Shown here piece after piece: positions 24,962 to 35,270 of a DNA stretch of 35,270 bases (its first letter is position 1; every line of letters starts with the position of its first letter). The position numbers and the translations under genes were made by a program. Below the pieces are notes generated by a model, which saw only the letters and a program-made list of their open reading frames with translations, searched no databases and was not told where the DNA came from. This DNA is from an uncultured Pelagibacteraceae bacterium (lineage in GTDB: Bacteria; Pseudomonadota; Alphaproteobacteria; Pelagibacterales; Pelagibacteraceae), in NCBI GenBank assembly GCA_902523185.1, contig CABYYJ010000008.1, positions 1 to 35,270 of the forward strand, read 5' to 3'.

Positions 24962-27114
24962 TTTTTTATTGCTTTTTTTGGTTTTGTGCCAGGCATACCC
25001 ATAGTCGATCTTCCTTTTGGATAAACTTTACTTTTCAAATTATATTGAGATATTTTAGGATTTAAAGTTATTTCAAGTTCACTAGCTTCTAGTTTTCTCA
25101 TTTCATCTCTTAGTTTAGCAGCCTCTTCAAATTCTAAATTAGATGCAGCCTCCTTCATTTTTCTGTTTAAGGCTTTGAGATGTTTTTTTAAGTTTCCACC
25201 TACGTTTGAGCCCTCACTAATTTTAACGTAATCTTTTTCATAAACGGACTCTAAAATATCACTTATCTCTTTTTTTACTGACTCAGCAGTTATTCCATTT
25301 TTCTTATTATATTCTAATTGTTTATTTCTCCTTCTGTCTGTTTCCTTAATTGCTTTTTCAATGCTCTTTGTGACTTTATCAGCATATAAAATAACTTTAC
25401 CATCAACATTTCGTGCTGCTCTTCCAATTGTTTGAATTAAAGAAGTTTCAGATCTCAAAAACCCCTCTTTATCAGCATCTAAAATTGCTACCAAAGCACA
25501 TTCTGGAATATCCAATCCCTCTCTCAACAAATTAATTCCTACTAGAATATCAAATACCCCCATTCTCAAATCTCTTATGATCTCAATTCTTTCAAGAGTA
25601 TCAATATCAGAGTGCATATATCTTACTTTAAGACCATTTTCATGAAGATATTCTGTTAGATCTTCAGCCATCTTTTTTGTCAGCGTTGTTGCAAGAACTC
25701 TATATCCTTTTTTTACAATCTGTTTTGCCTCATGCATAAGATCATCAACTTGAGTTTTAGCTGGCCTTACTTCAACTGGCGGGTCTATTAAACCAGTTGG
25801 CCTAATGATCTGGTCAATATATTTATTACTTGTTTGTTTTAGCTCCCAAGGTCCTGGAGTAGCAGAGACAAAAACAGTTTGTGTTCTCATTAAATCCCAC
25901 TCCTCAAATTTTAAAGGTCTATTATCCATACATGATGGGAGTCTAAACCCATACTCGGCTAATGTGCTTTTTCTTGTACGGTCACCTTTATACATTCCGT
26001 TTAATTGAGGAACTGTTACGTGACTTTCGTCTACAAATATAATTGCATTATCTGGAAAATACTCAAACAGAGTAGGAGGTGGTTCACCAGCTTTTCTTCC
26101 TGATAAAAATCTTGAATAATTTTCAATCCCTGCACAAGTTCCGGTAGCTTCAATCATTTCTAGATCAAACTTAGTTCGTTCTCTTAGCCTCTGTTCTTCT
26201 AAAAGTTTATTATTTTCTCTGTGTTTTTTTAAAGTCTCAGCCAACTCAGATTTTATTTGTCTGATTGCTTGCTCGATAGTAGGCTTAGGAGTTATGTAAT
26301 GACTATTAGCATAAATTTTTATAATTGAATAATCGTTTGTCTTATCTCCAGTAAGCGGGTCAAATTCTTCAATTTTTTCTAATTTATTTAAATTAAAACT
26401 TATTCTCCATGCTCTATCTTCTAAGTGTGATGGAAAGATCTCTAAATTTTCTCCTCTTACTCTAAATGTCCCTCTAAAAAAATTTTGATCATTTCTTTTG
26501 TACTGTAAGTTTATAAATGCTCTAATTAAATTATCTCGCTCGTATTCATAATTTTTTTTTAAAGTAATAGTCATTTTAGAATAAGCCTCAACAGAACCTA
26601 AACCATAAATACATGATACACTTGCTACAATAATTACATCATCTCTTTCCAATAAGGATCTTGTTGCCGAGTGCCTCATACGATCAATTTGCTCATTAAT
26701 TGAAGCCTCTTTTTCTATATAAGTATCAGATCTAGGAACGTATGCTTCTGGAGTATAGTAATCGTAATATGATACAAAATATTCTACAGCATTATCTGGA
26801 AAAAAACTTTTAAACTCACCGTACAATTGAGCAGCTAAAGTTTTATTTGGTGCTAGAATTAGAGCTGGTCTATTTGCCTTTTCTATAACTTTTGCCATTG
26901 TAAAAGTTTTACCTGATCCCGTGACCCCTAAAAGAACTTGTTCTTGTTTATTATCTTTTAAGTTTTTTAATATTTGCTTTATGGCCTCTGGTTGGTCACC
27001 GCTAGGTTGAAAATCACTTTTAATTTTAAAGTTAATACCTCCCTCTAACTTCTTAATTTTTTTTGAGTTATTAACTTCTAGATCAGCTAATTTTTCTTGA
27101 TAAGTATTTTGCAT
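24943..27114 (-). CDS. uvrB: Excinuclease ABC subunit B
   Basis: Damage-verifying helicase-like subunit of UvrABC. 723 residues, slightly longer than usual because of a basic C-terminal end ([13 protein letters not shown]). Walker A is GVTGSGKTF (about residues 62-70), the beta-hairpin region is [20 protein letters not shown], the DEAD-like box is IIFVDESHV, helicase motif V/VI is [13 protein letters not shown] and QTIGRAARN, and the C-terminal UVR domain is [20 protein letters not shown]. First gene of a five-gene unit with the pterin reductase, folB, uvrC and pgsA. Confidence 0.98.
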   Translation of the reverse strand: MQNTYQEKLADLEVNNSKKIKKLEGGINFKIKSDFQPSGDQPEAIKQILKNLKDNKQEQVLLGVTGSGKTFTMAKVIEKANRPALILAPNKTLAAQLYGEFKSFFPDNAVEYFVSYYDYYTPEAYVPRSDTYIEKEASINEQIDRMRHSATRSLLERDDVIIVASVSCIYGLGSVEAYSKMTITLKKNYEYERDNLIRAFINLQYKRNDQNFFRGTFRVRGENLEIFPSHLEDRAWRISFNLNKLEKIEEFDPLTGDKTNDYSIIKIYANSHYITPKPTIEQAIRQIKSELAETLKKHRENNKLLEEQRLRERTKFDLEMIEATGTCAGIENYSRFLSGRKAGEPPPTLFEYFPDNAIIFVDESHVTVPQLNGMYKGDRTRKSTLAEYGFRLPSCMDNRPLKFEEWDLMRTQTVFVSATPGPWELKQTSNKYIDQIIRPTGLIDPPVEVRPAKTQVDDLMHEAKQIVKKGYRVLATTLTKKMAEDLTEYLHENGLKVRYMHSDIDTLERIEIIRDLRMGVFDILVGINLLREGLDIPECALVAILDADKEGFLRSETSLIQTIGRAARNVDGKVILYADKVTKSIEKAIKETDRRRNKQLEYNKKNGITAESVKKEISDILESVYEKDYVKISEGSNVGGNLKKHLKALNRKMKEAASNLEFEEAAKLRDEMRKLEASELEITLNPKISQYNLKSKVYPKGRSTMGMPGTKPKKAIKKWKPKK

Positions 27115-27152
27115 TTTGTGTTAATAATAAATTAATTATATTATAAATTTCA

Positions 27153-28340
27153 ATGAGCATAGTTTCCAATAGTTTAAAACGTATAAAACCGTCGCCTACA
27201 ATAGCAGTTACCTCAAAAGCTAGAGAAATGAGAGCTGCTGGAAAGGATGTTATTGGTTTAGGGGCTGGAGAGCCTGATTTTGATACTCCAGACAATATTA
27301 AAGAAGCAGCAATAAAAGCAATTAGAAAAGGAGATACAAAATATACTGCAGTGGATGGAACCCCAGCTTTAAAAAAAGCTATCCAAGCAAAATTTGTCAG
27401 AGAAAATAATTTATCATACGAGCTTGATCAAATTTCAGTTGGAACTGGTGGAAAGCAAGTTTTATACAATGCTTTTATGGCAACCATAAATAAAGGTGAT
27501 GAGGTAATTATTCCAGCTCCTTATTGGGTTTCTTATCCCGACATTGTTTTGTTAGCTGGGGGAAAACCCAAAATAATAAAGTGCGATGAAAAAAATAATT
27601 TTAAGTTAACACCAGAAACACTAACAAAATCAGTTTCAAAAAAAACAAAGTGGATAATTATAAACTCTCCATCTAACCCTACAGGATCAAGTTATACTAA
27701 AGATGAGATAGTAGCTTTATCCAAGATTTTAATAAAATATAAAAATTTATATATTTTAAGTGATGATATTTACGAACATATAACTTATGACGGTTTTAAA
27801 TTTTTTACAATTGCGCAAATTGAAAAATTAAAAAGCAGAACTTTAACTATGAATGGAGTGAGTAAGTCTTACTCGATGACTGGTTGGAGAATAGGTTATG
27901 CTGCAGGTCCAAAAGAAATTATTAAAGCGATGGCTAAAATTCAATCTCAATCAACTAGCAATCCTACATCTATAAGTCAAGCAGCTGCAGTAGAGGCTTT
28001 GAATGGAACACAAGACTTTATATTAGAAAGATCAAATTCTTTTAAAGAAAGAAGAAATTTTGTTGTTGATAGTTTAAATAACATAAAAGGTATAAGCTGT
28101 TTAAGCCCTGAAGGAGCTTTTTATGTCTTCCCAAACTGTAAAAAATTACTAAACAAGAAAACAAAACTTAAAACCGACAAAGACTTTGTTGAAAAATTGT
28201 TAGAAAAAGCTGAGGTGGCGGTAGTCCAAGGTTCTGCTTTTGGTTTAGACGGTTACTTTAGAATATCTTATGCAACTTCAATGGAAAATTTAAAGAAAGC
28301 AATGGATAGAATTAAATCTTTTTGTAATAGTCTTAATTAG
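27153..28340 (+). CDS. Aspartate aminotransferase (class I, PLP-dependent)
   Basis: 395 residues, fold-type I, of the Rhizobium/Thermus-like Igamma group of aspartate aminotransferases (AatA/AspC), some of which also act on prephenate. Motifs are GAGEPDFDTPDNI, TGGKQVLYNAF, NSPSNPTGS (PLP-binding asparagine), SDDIYEHITYDG (aspartate and tyrosine at PLP), PLP lysine K238 in NGVSKSYSMTGWRIGYAAGP, and FRISYATSMENL with the substrate-binding arginine. Divergent from uvrB across 38 bases; the 3' end overlaps trxB by 8 bases. Confidence 0.92.
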   Translation: MSIVSNSLKRIKPSPTIAVTSKAREMRAAGKDVIGLGAGEPDFDTPDNIKEAAIKAIRKGDTKYTAVDGTPALKKAIQAKFVRENNLSYELDQISVGTGGKQVLYNAFMATINKGDEVIIPAPYWVSYPDIVLLAGGKPKIIKCDEKNNFKLTPETLTKSVSKKTKWIIINSPSNPTGSSYTKDEIVALSKILIKYKNLYILSDDIYEHITYDGFKFFTIAQIEKLKSRTLTMNGVSKSYSMTGWRIGYAAGPKEIIKAMAKIQSQSTSNPTSISQAAAVEALNGTQDFILERSNSFKERRNFVVDSLNNIKGISCLSPEGAFYVFPNCKKLLNKKTKLKTDKDFVEKLLEKAEVAVVQGSAFGLDGYFRISYATSMENLKKAMDRIKSFCNSLN

Positions 28341-29283
28341 ACTCAGAAAGATATTTCTCAGCTTCAAGAGCAGACATACAACCCATTCCGGCAGCTGTTA
28401 CAGCTTGTCTAAAAATTTTATCTTTTACATCTCCTGCAGCGAAAACTCCTGGAATATTCGTTTCAGTAGAGTCAGGTCTCGTAATTAAATATCCTTCTTT
28501 ATCCATTTTAAGTTGATCTTTAAACAAAGATGTTGCTGGATCATGACCTATAGCAATAAATAAACCATCAACTTTAAGGTCTTTTACTTTATTATCTTTT
28601 ACATTTTTAATTTTCAATGCATTTACAGTTTTTGGCTCTTTAGTACCAATTACATCTTCAACTACTGTATCCCAAATAATTTCTATCTTCTTATTAGAAT
28701 TTAATTTTGCTTGAAGCATTTTTTCTGCCCTAAGTTTGTTTCTTCTATGTATTAAATAAACTTTCGAAGCAAATTTGGTGAGGAACATTGCCTCTTCAAC
28801 AGCGGCATTTCCTCCTCCAACTACAGCCACTTCTTTTTCTTTAAAGAAAAATCCGTCACAAGTAGCGCATGCTGAAACTCCAAATCCTCTAAATTCTTGC
28901 TCAGATTTTAGATTAAGCCATCTTGCTTGTGCTCCTGTTGAAATTATAAAACTATCTGCAGTGTAAACCTGACCACTATCACCTGTTGCAGTAAAAGGTT
29001 TTTTTGTTAAGTCAACTTTACTTATATGATCTTGTATCATCTCTGTGCCTACAGCTTGAGCTTGGCCTTTCATTTCTTCCATAAGCCAGGGGCCTTGAAT
29101 CACCTTTGAATATCCAGGGTAATTTTCAACATCTGTGGTCGTGGTTAATTGTCCCCCTGGTTGTGAGCCATGAACAAGTATTGGTTTTAGCATTGCTCTA
29201 GCGGCATAAATAGCCGCTGTATAACCAGCTGGGCCAGATCCAAGAATTAACACTTTTGTGTGCTTAGTTGATTTATTATTCAT
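28333..29283 (-). CDS. trxB: Thioredoxin-disulfide reductase
   Basis: NADPH-dependent flavoenzyme that reduces thioredoxin in the cytoplasm. 316 residues. FAD-binding GSGPAG at 15-20, redox pair C139-A-T-C142 in the usual CATC form, NADPH-binding VVGGGNAAVEE with HRRNKLRAE, and the C-terminal FAD segment GVFAAGDVKDKIFRQAVTAAGMGC. Convergent with the aspartate aminotransferase gene and divergent from the ELM1-family gene across 24 bases. Confidence 0.98.
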   Translation of the reverse strand: MNNKSTKHTKVLILGSGPAGYTAAIYAARAMLKPILVHGSQPGGQLTTTTDVENYPGYSKVIQGPWLMEEMKGQAQAVGTEMIQDHISKVDLTKKPFTATGDSGQVYTADSFIISTGAQARWLNLKSEQEFRGFGVSACATCDGFFFKEKEVAVVGGGNAAVEEAMFLTKFASKVYLIHRRNKLRAEKMLQAKLNSNKKIEIIWDTVVEDVIGTKEPKTVNALKIKNVKDNKVKDLKVDGLFIAIGHDPATSLFKDQLKMDKEGYLITRPDSTETNIPGVFAAGDVKDKIFRQAVTAAGMGCMSALEAEKYLSESN

Positions 29284-29307
29284 ATTTAAATGTTTATATA
29301 GTATCGA

Positions 29308-30258
29308 ATGTTAGAATTAAAAGCACTTCTTTTAACACAAGGTATGCACGGCATGGTAAGCCAAGTTGAGGGCTTAGCAAAGGCTTTAAAACTTTCCTTC
29401 AAACATAAGGAAATAAAATTGAAACCTATATGGAATTTTATACCTCCAAAATTAACACCAATTTCTGAAAATTTATTAACAGAAAAATTTATCTGTGATT
29501 GTAAAATTGTAATATCTTGTGGAAGGAAAAGCGTTATACCTTCAATAGCTTTAAAAAAGAGGTTTGGTAGAGAGATTTTCAATATTCATATTCAAGATCC
29601 AAAAGTATCTTTTAATCATTTTGATTTAATCATTAGCCCGGAACATGATAACGTAAATGGTGAAAATGTAATAAAAACAAAAGGCGCAATTCACTATTTA
29701 ACTAAAAAAGAAATTTCAGAAAACTCAAGCTATCTCGAAATTAAAAAAGATAAAAAACAGCTAGTAACATTTGTAATAGGAGGACCAAATAAATATTATA
29801 AATTTACCGATTTCCAAATAAATGAAATTTTTAACAAATTAAAAACTTTATTCACTACTGATAAATATAAATTAATTATTATACCTTCATACAGAACTCC
29901 TGAGAATATTATCAAAAAAGCTAATGAAGCTTTTGGTTTTAACCATCATGTTATTAAGGCGGTCGATAAAAAAGCTTATCTTAGCTCTTTGTCTATTTCA
30001 GATTATATTGTTGTAACTTGCGACTCTATATCTATGATTTCGGAGGCAGCAGTGACTGGGAAACCAGTTTATGTTGCAATGATGAAATCTTCAAGGCCTA
30101 GTCTCAGATTTAACAGATTTTTTAATCAATTTGAGATGCTAGGGATTATTAAAAGACTTAATGGAAGTATTGACAATTGGAGTTATGATAAGTTAGATGA
30201 GGTGAATAGAATAGCTCCTTTAATAAAAGCAAAAATGAAATCAAATGGAATTATTTAA
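29308..30258 (+). CDS. ELM1-family protein (mitochondrial fission ELM1 homologue)
   Basis: 316 residues with the whole pattern of the ELM1 (DUF1022) family: N-terminal QGMHGMVSQVEGLAKAL, IHIQDPKVSFNHFDLIISPEHD, the segment NVIKTKGAIHYLT, FVIGGPNKYYKF, IIPSYRTPENI and the C-terminal VVTCDSISMISEAAVTGKPVYV. The plant protein is needed for mitochondrial fission; the bacterial function is not established. The two-lobed arrangement with a conserved E-A-x-x-T-G-K-P is reminiscent of GT-B glycosyltransferases, which is inference. It overlaps the next gene by 14 bases, so both are probably coexpressed. Confidence 0.88.
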   Translation: MLELKALLLTQGMHGMVSQVEGLAKALKLSFKHKEIKLKPIWNFIPPKLTPISENLLTEKFICDCKIVISCGRKSVIPSIALKKRFGREIFNIHIQDPKVSFNHFDLIISPEHDNVNGENVIKTKGAIHYLTKKEISENSSYLEIKKDKKQLVTFVIGGPNKYYKFTDFQINEIFNKLKTLFTTDKYKLIIIPSYRTPENIIKKANEAFGFNHHVIKAVDKKAYLSSLSISDYIVVTCDSISMISEAAVTGKPVYVAMMKSSRPSLRFNRFFNQFEMLGIIKRLNGSIDNWSYDKLDEVNRIAPLIKAKMKSNGII

Positions 30259-30910
30259 ATCTTTAAATTCTAGAACAAAATTATTCAGTGACCCATTTAC
30301 GCATTTTGAAATAAATGAACCTTTGACACAAAATGCAATTAACGAAATATGTAACGCTGATATAGCTGATCCTAGAAAACAAAATTTAAACTATGATGGA
30401 ACAAGAGCTCTTGATGGTGGAGAGGGAGCTTTTCGAGCAGGAATTAAAGATGGAGGTAAAGCAAAAAAACTAAGATGCTATGTTACAAAAGAAAATTCCA
30501 AACAATTTCCCTACCTTACTCAATTCATCGAAGAGCTTAGATCGCCTGAAGTTTATAAAAAAATTGGATCACTAATTGGGAAAGATTTGATGAATTCTTA
30601 TGTAAGATTAGAGGTAATTTGCGACAGAGAGGGTTTTTGGTTAAAACCTCATTGTGACATTGAAGAAAAATTAATGTCATCTATTGTTTTCGTAAATTTA
30701 CACAATGAGTCAGAAAATTTAGGAACAGATTTTTATGACGAAAAGTTAAATAAAGTTAAAACTGTTCCATATAAACATAATTATGGCTACTTCTTTACCA
30801 GTGGTCCAAATACATGGCACGGTATGGAAAAAAAAGAGATTAAGAAAGAAAGAAGATGTATTCAAATAAATTACGTTACTTTTGAGACTGACTGGAAAGT
30901 TAAAAGCTAG
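30245..30910 (+). CDS. 2-oxoglutarate/Fe(II)-dependent oxygenase-like protein
   Basis: 221 residues. The iron facial triad is visible: H136 and D138 in [10 protein letters not shown] and H192 in NTWHGM, followed by R203/R204 in [11 protein letters not shown], which would bind the 2-oxoglutarate carboxylate. [15 protein letters not shown] and FWLKPHCD fit the jelly-roll core of a 2OG oxygenase of the prolyl hydroxylase-like type. The N-terminal half (about 1-120) does not resemble a named domain to me. Substrate unknown. Its ATG is inside the end of the ELM1-family gene, and its stop shares CTAG with the convergent carB. Confidence 0.75.
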   Translation: MELFKSLNSRTKLFSDPFTHFEINEPLTQNAINEICNADIADPRKQNLNYDGTRALDGGEGAFRAGIKDGGKAKKLRCYVTKENSKQFPYLTQFIEELRSPEVYKKIGSLIGKDLMNSYVRLEVICDREGFWLKPHCDIEEKLMSSIVFVNLHNESENLGTDFYDEKLNKVKTVPYKHNYGYFFTSGPNTWHGMEKKEIKKERRCIQINYVTFETDWKVKS

Positions 30911-33900
30911 ATATCCTGTAAAGAGCTTATACTCAGATCTTCTAATTTTAAGGATTTAATTCCTTCCAAACAAACTTTAGCTGTTGACATATTTGTGCAA
31001 TATGGAACTTTATTTGCTAAAGTAGCTCTCCTTAAAGCTATCGCATCACTTAACTGAGTTTCACTATTTCCACCCCCTGTATTAATAACTAAAGCTATTT
31101 TTTTAGCGTTAAGAACATCAACAATATGGGGAGATCCCTGATTAACTTTATTTATTTTTTCACATCTTATCCCATGTTGCCTTATATATTCAGCAGTACC
31201 TCCAGTCCCACAAAGTTTGAAATTTAATTCAACTAACTGTTTTGCCAATTGAACACCCTCTTTTTTATGACTATTTTTTAATGAGATAAAAGCTAAACCC
31301 TTTTTTGGAAGAGAATTAGAAGCTGCAATTTGACTTTTAGCAAAAGCCATTCCAAAATTTTTATCAAAACCCATAACTTCACCTGTAGATTTCATTTCTG
31401 GCCCAAGTAAAAGGTCACTATTAGGGAATTTGTTGAAGGGAAATACTGCTTCCTTGACTGCAAACATGTTCTTAGTTTTATTTTTTAAATTAAATTTTGA
31501 AAGTTTTTCACCCGCCATTACTCTCGAGGCGATCTTAGCAAGTGGTAGATTTTTTGCTTTTGAAACAAAAGGAACAGTTCTACTAGCTCTTGGGTTTACT
31601 TCAATAACGTAAATTTCGTCTTTTTTAATCGCATACTGGACATTCATAAAACCTTTAACTTTAAGTGCCAAAGCCAATTTTTTTGTATGTTCTTCTATCT
31701 CTTTAACTAAAAATGGTTTTATTGATACTGGAGGTAAGCTACATGCTGAGTCACCCGAGTGTATTCCAGCCTCTTCAATATGCTGCATTACACCAGCTAC
31801 AAAAACATTTTTTCCATCTGATATTGCATCAACATCAACTTCCATTGCATTATCAATAAATTTATCAATTAAGATCGGATTTTTTTCAGCCACCTTGAAT
31901 GCCTCCTGTACAAAATCTTTTAGTTGACTTTTTTCATGAACGATTTCCATTGCTCTTCCACCTAATACGTAAGAAGGTCTCACAATTAAAGGTAAACCAA
32001 TCTTATCTGCAATTTTTATTGCTTGATGAAAAGTTCTTGCGATACCACTGTCAGCTTGTTTTAAATTAAGTTTATTTAAAAGATTTCGGAATCTATCTCT
32101 ATCTTCAGCAAGATCTATTGAGGAATACTGAGTGCCCAAAATTGGAAGATTGTTTTTGTATAAAAATTTTGCAAGTTTAATAGGAGTTTGTCCTCCGAAT
32201 TGAGTAATTATTCCTTTCAAATTACCTTTAGACTTTTCTCTTTTTATAATATTAAAAACATATTCATCAATTAGAGGCTCAAAATATAATCTATCGCTGG
32301 TATCATAATCTGTTGAAACAGTTTCTGGATTACAATTTACCATAATTGTCTCATAATTTGCCGCTTTGAGAGCAAAGCTGGCTTGGCAACAACAATAATC
32401 AAATTCTATACCTTGACCAATTCTATTAGGACCACCTCCAAGTATAATAATTTTTTCTCTATTAGTGGGGTTTGATTCACATTCTGAATATAAAGAAAGA
32501 TTTCTTTGATAAGTCGAATACATGTATGGTGTAAAAGATTTAAACTCTGCAGCACAAGTATCTACTTTTTTATAAACAGGTAAAACTTTTAAAGACACTC
32601 TCTTCTTTCTAACAATATCTTCCGAAGTTTTAACAAGTTCAGATAATTTCTTGTCTGAAAATCCAATTGATTTAATATAATTAAATTCATTAAAAGTCTT
32701 TGGAAGGCCATTTTTTTTGATTTTATTTTCGTTTTCTATTATTTCTTTTATCTGAGCTAAAAACCAAGGATCAATTTTGCAAAACTTATGTATTTTATTT
32801 ATGCTGATTTTCTTTCTAATAGCCTCTCCTACAAGCAAGATTTTATTGGGAATATTTTCTTTCAATTTTTTTTCAATTTGTTTTACGTTTAAGTTAAATA
32901 TTCGATCTAAACCAGAAAAACCTGTTTCGAGAGAAACCAAAGCTTTTTGAAGTGACTCTTTAAAATTTCTACCTATTGCCATAGCTTCTCCTACAGATTT
33001 CATAGAGGTTCCTAAAATTGCTGCAGAAGTTGAAAATTTCTCAAAAGTAAATCTTGGAATTTTTGTTACAACGTAGTCTATCGTCGGCTCAAAAGAGGCT
33101 GGTGTAACTTTTGTAATTTCATTTTTTAATTCATCTAAAGTATAACCTACTGCTAATTTTGCCGCTACTTTTGCAATTGGGAAGCCTGTAGCTTTAGAGG
33201 CTAAGGCAGAAGATCTGGAAACTCTGGGGTTCATTTCAATAATTACCATTCTGCCATTTTTTGGATTAATAGCGAATTGGACATTTGAACCACCTGTTTC
33301 TACACCAATTTTTCTCAAACAGGCGATAGATGCATTTCTCATTACTTGATACTCTTTATCAGTTAAAGTCAAAGCTGGAGCTATTGTGACTGAGTCACCA
33401 GTGTGTATTCCCATAGGGTCTAAATTCTCAATTGAACATATGATTATACAATTATCTTTTTTATCTCTTACAACTTCCATTTCAAATTCCTTCCACCCTT
33501 CTAAACACTCTTCAACTAAAACTTGATTTACTGGAGATTCATGAAGACCATTATTGATTATTTTAAAAAATTCTTTTTTATTTTTAGCAATTCCTCCTCC
33601 GAGGCCTCCCAAAGTGAAAGCCGGTCTAATAATTGCAGGTAACCCAATTTGTTTCAAAACTTTAGATGATTGCCTTAAATTATTTACAATTTTAGATTTT
33701 GGTAAATCTAAACCGATTTCAATCATATTCTTCCTAAATTTTTTTCTATCCTCAGCGTTCGCTATCGCTTTTGAATTAGCGCCAATCAATTCAATCTTAT
33801 ATTTTTTTAAAATACCTTTTTTTTCAGCCTCCATTGCTAAATTTAATGCAGTTTGCCCACCCATTGTTGGTAAAATAGCATCTGGCTTTTCTTTAATAAG

Positions 33901-34131
33901 AATTTTTTCAAGAATTTCCAAAGTAATTGGCTCTATATACGTTTTGTCCGCTACGTTTGGATCAGTCATAATAGTTGCAGGATTAGAATTAATTAAGACT
34001 ACCTTGAAACCTTCATCTTTGAGAGCCTTACAAGCTTGAGTACCCGAATAATCGAACTCACAAGCTTGCCCAATAATTATTGGGCCTGCTCCGACAACCA
34101 ATATTTTTTTAATATCTCTTCTTTTTGGCAT
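30907..34131 (-). CDS. carB: Carbamoyl-phosphate synthase large subunit
   Basis: Makes carbamoyl phosphate from ammonia (delivered by CarA), bicarbonate and two ATP, for arginine and pyrimidine synthesis. 1074 residues, full length. Two homologous ATP-grasp halves are visible ([20 protein letters not shown] near the start and [19 protein letters not shown] at about residue 570), with [21 protein letters not shown] and its repeat [18 protein letters not shown]. The C-terminal 150 residues form the MGS-like allosteric domain ([31 protein letters not shown]). Its ATG lies inside the end of carA (23-base overlap). Confidence 0.98.
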   Translation of the reverse strand: MPKRRDIKKILVVGAGPIIIGQACEFDYSGTQACKALKDEGFKVVLINSNPATIMTDPNVADKTYIEPITLEILEKILIKEKPDAILPTMGGQTALNLAMEAEKKGILKKYKIELIGANSKAIANAEDRKKFRKNMIEIGLDLPKSKIVNNLRQSSKVLKQIGLPAIIRPAFTLGGLGGGIAKNKKEFFKIINNGLHESPVNQVLVEECLEGWKEFEMEVVRDKKDNCIIICSIENLDPMGIHTGDSVTIAPALTLTDKEYQVMRNASIACLRKIGVETGGSNVQFAINPKNGRMVIIEMNPRVSRSSALASKATGFPIAKVAAKLAVGYTLDELKNEITKVTPASFEPTIDYVVTKIPRFTFEKFSTSAAILGTSMKSVGEAMAIGRNFKESLQKALVSLETGFSGLDRIFNLNVKQIEKKLKENIPNKILLVGEAIRKKISINKIHKFCKIDPWFLAQIKEIIENENKIKKNGLPKTFNEFNYIKSIGFSDKKLSELVKTSEDIVRKKRVSLKVLPVYKKVDTCAAEFKSFTPYMYSTYQRNLSLYSECESNPTNREKIIILGGGPNRIGQGIEFDYCCCQASFALKAANYETIMVNCNPETVSTDYDTSDRLYFEPLIDEYVFNIIKREKSKGNLKGIITQFGGQTPIKLAKFLYKNNLPILGTQYSSIDLAEDRDRFRNLLNKLNLKQADSGIARTFHQAIKIADKIGLPLIVRPSYVLGGRAMEIVHEKSQLKDFVQEAFKVAEKNPILIDKFIDNAMEVDVDAISDGKNVFVAGVMQHIEEAGIHSGDSACSLPPVSIKPFLVKEIEEHTKKLALALKVKGFMNVQYAIKKDEIYVIEVNPRASRTVPFVSKAKNLPLAKIASRVMAGEKLSKFNLKNKTKNMFAVKEAVFPFNKFPNSDLLLGPEMKSTGEVMGFDKNFGMAFAKSQIAASNSLPKKGLAFISLKNSHKKEGVQLAKQLVELNFKLCGTGGTAEYIRQHGIRCEKINKVNQGSPHIVDVLNAKKIALVINTGGGNSETQLSDAIALRRATLANKVPYCTNMSTAKVCLEGIKSLKLEDLSISSLQDI

Positions 34132-35270
34132 TTTTTTTCATACTCATAATAAATTGTTCAAATAAATAGACACTATCTTGAGGTCCAGGATTAGATTCTG
34201 GATGATACTGAACTGAAAAAACGGGTTTATTTTTCAGCTTTATACCTTCAATACTGTTATCAAAAAGGGACTTGTGAGTGACTTCGACACTTTTCGGTAA
34301 GTTTCTTTTTACAACTTCAAAACCATGGTTTTGACTGGTAATTTCTACATTACCTAAAAGTAAATTTTTAACTGGATGATTGGCTCCCCTATGTCCAAGT
34401 TTCATTTTCTCTGTCTTTGCACCAAGAGTTAAAGCTAAAAGTTGATGTCCTAAGCAAATGCCGAAAACTGGTAAACCTTTTTTAATTAATTCTTTTATTA
34501 TTGGTATAGCGTATTTTCCAGTAGCTGCAGGGTCTCCTGGTCCATTAGATAAAAAAATTCCATCTGGTTTTTGCTTAATTATATCTAACGCGCTTGTCTT
34601 ACAAGATACTATTGTAACTTTACAGTGAAAGTTTGAAAAGTATCTCAAAATGTTTTTTTTAAGTCCATAATCAATAGCAACAATATGAAATATTTTTTTT
34701 TTATTCTTTAAAAACCCATCTTCTTTTCTCCAAGTTTTCAAGTCTCCCCAAATATAATTTTTCTTTGTAGTAACTTTTTCTGCTAAATCTAGATTTTTAA
34801 GCCCACTCCATTTTTGGGTTATTTTAAGTAGTTTTTTAATATTTAGCTTTTCTTTTTTTTTAAATGAAATAGTGCCTTTAGGTGCACCTTTGTCTCTAAT
34901 TATGGTTGTCAAATATCTTGTATCAACCCCAGTAATTCCTACAATTTTATTTTTTTTTAACCATTGATCCAAATGTCTTAATGACCTGTAATTAGATGGA
35001 TTAGTTATCTCAGTGTTAATAATCACTCCTTTTGTCCATATTTTATCAGACTCGTGATCCTCTTTATTTGTTCCTACATTTCCAACATGCGGAAAAGTGA
35101 AATTGATGATCTGTTCAGCGTATGAAGGGTCAGAAATTATTTCCTGGTAACCAGTAATAGAAGTATTAAAACATACTTCGCCTGTCGCAGTACCATGATA
35201 ACCTAATCCCATACCTTTAAAAAACTTACCGTCTTGTAGGACTAAAATAGCTGTGGAATCGATCTTTTTA
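34109..35270 (-). CDS. carA: Carbamoyl-phosphate synthase small (glutaminase) subunit, 5' partial
   Basis: Glutamine amidotransferase subunit that releases ammonia for CarB. The frame stays open to the window edge: upstream of an ATG at 35212 it encodes [19 protein letters not shown], the conserved CarA N-terminus, so the true start lies beyond the window and 35212 is an internal methionine. N-terminal domain: [40 protein letters not shown]-terminal class I glutaminase: nucleophile cysteine in [11 protein letters not shown], and HPES in [13 protein letters not shown] with the histidine and glutamate of the triad. Coupled to carB by overlap. Confidence 0.96.
   Translation of the reverse strand, partial: KKIDSTAILVLQDGKFFKGMGLGYHGTATGEVCFNTSITGYQEIISDPSYAEQIINFTFPHVGNVGTNKEDHESDKIWTKGVIINTEITNPSNYRSLRHLDQWLKKNKIVGITGVDTRYLTTIIRDKGAPKGTISFKKKEKLNIKKLLKITQKWSGLKNLDLAEKVTTKKNYIWGDLKTWRKEDGFLKNKKKIFHIVAIDYGLKKNILRYFSNFHCKVTIVSCKTSALDIIKQKPDGIFLSNGPGDPAATGKYAIPIIKELIKKGLPVFGICLGHQLLALTLGAKTEKMKLGHRGANHPVKNLLLGNVEITSQNHGFEVVKRNLPKSVEVTHKSLFDNSIEGIKLKNKPVFSVQYHPESNPGPQDSVYLFEQFIMSMKKNAKKKRY

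Noticed and set aside
27083-27295. A 70-codon minus-strand frame across the uvrB/aminotransferase gap
   Set aside because: Most of it is antisense to the conserved N-terminus of the aminotransferase and it would remove the only space for the divergent promoters.
33554-34039. A 161-codon open frame on the plus strand inside carB
   Set aside because: It lies antisense to conserved carB sequence, has no recognisable domain, and its composition follows from the carB codons; a shadow frame.
35210-35212. ATG as the start of carA
   Set aside because: The upstream frame encodes the conserved CarA N-terminus (AILVLQDG) up to the window edge.
1-35270. Search for CRISPR arrays, insertion sequences, attachment sites and direct repeats
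   Set aside because: No regularly spaced repeats, transposase motifs or integrase genes were seen, and gaps between genes are too small to hold them.

Overview
The window looks like a piece of a streamlined, very A+T-rich alphaproteobacterial chromosome, most likely of the SAR11 (Pelagibacterales) type. This rests on the base composition (about 30% G+C by eye), tiny or overlapping gene junctions, lysine/asparagine/isoleucine-rich proteins, and typically alphaproteobacterial genes: a CcrM-type methyltransferase, a UbiK-like protein, an ELM1-family protein, an L25/Ctc protein with a long tail, and a MarR/OmpR/kinase cassette. No 16S gene is present, so the placement is inference. There are 34 protein genes and one tRNA, no intergenic stretch longer than about 90 bases, and no insertion sequence, phage, CRISPR array or repeat family.

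Layout. 1-1031: C-terminal part of an FAD monooxygenase (its start lies before the window). 1028-3442 (minus): uracil-DNA glycosylase, rnhB and a CcrM-like GANTC methyltransferase, with four GANTC sites just upstream of the methyltransferase. 3446-7370 (plus): exported TPR protein, ispE, tRNA-Gln(TTG) and the CCA-adding enzyme. 7367-9116 (minus): trmL, hemF, greA. 9206-11762 (plus): petABC, the complete cytochrome bc1 complex. 11739-17755 (minus): lgt, MidA-like methyltransferase, pgeF, prs, rplY, pth, ychF. 17807-18052 (plus): ubiK. 18030-20434 (minus): MarR regulator, response regulator, histidine kinase. 20511-21398 (plus): ilvE. 21395-27114 (minus): uvrB, a FolM/PTR1-like reductase, folB, uvrC, pgsA. 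27153-28340 (plus): aspartate aminotransferase. 28333-29283 (minus): trxB. 29308-30910 (plus): ELM1-family protein and a 2OG-Fe(II) oxygenase. 30907-35270 (minus): carA (start beyond the window) and carB.

How the genes work together. Most are core housekeeping: respiration (petABC, perhaps ubiquinone via ubiK and the monooxygenase), DNA repair (uvrB, uvrC, UDG, rnhB), translation (tRNA-Gln, cca, trmL, pth, ychF, rplY), envelope (lgt, pgsA, pgeF, ispE) and nucleotide or amino-acid supply (prs, carAB, ilvE, aspartate aminotransferase). I did not find a clear undescribed multi-gene system. The observations most worth following are a dihydroneopterin aldolase gene (folB) split by a one-base shift in an A7 tract, the GANTC cluster in front of the GANTC methyltransferase gene, the overlap of stop codons at every one of the seven convergent junctions (four of them through a palindromic tetranucleotide that is a stop on both strands), and an ELM1/2OG-oxygenase pair of unknown substrate.
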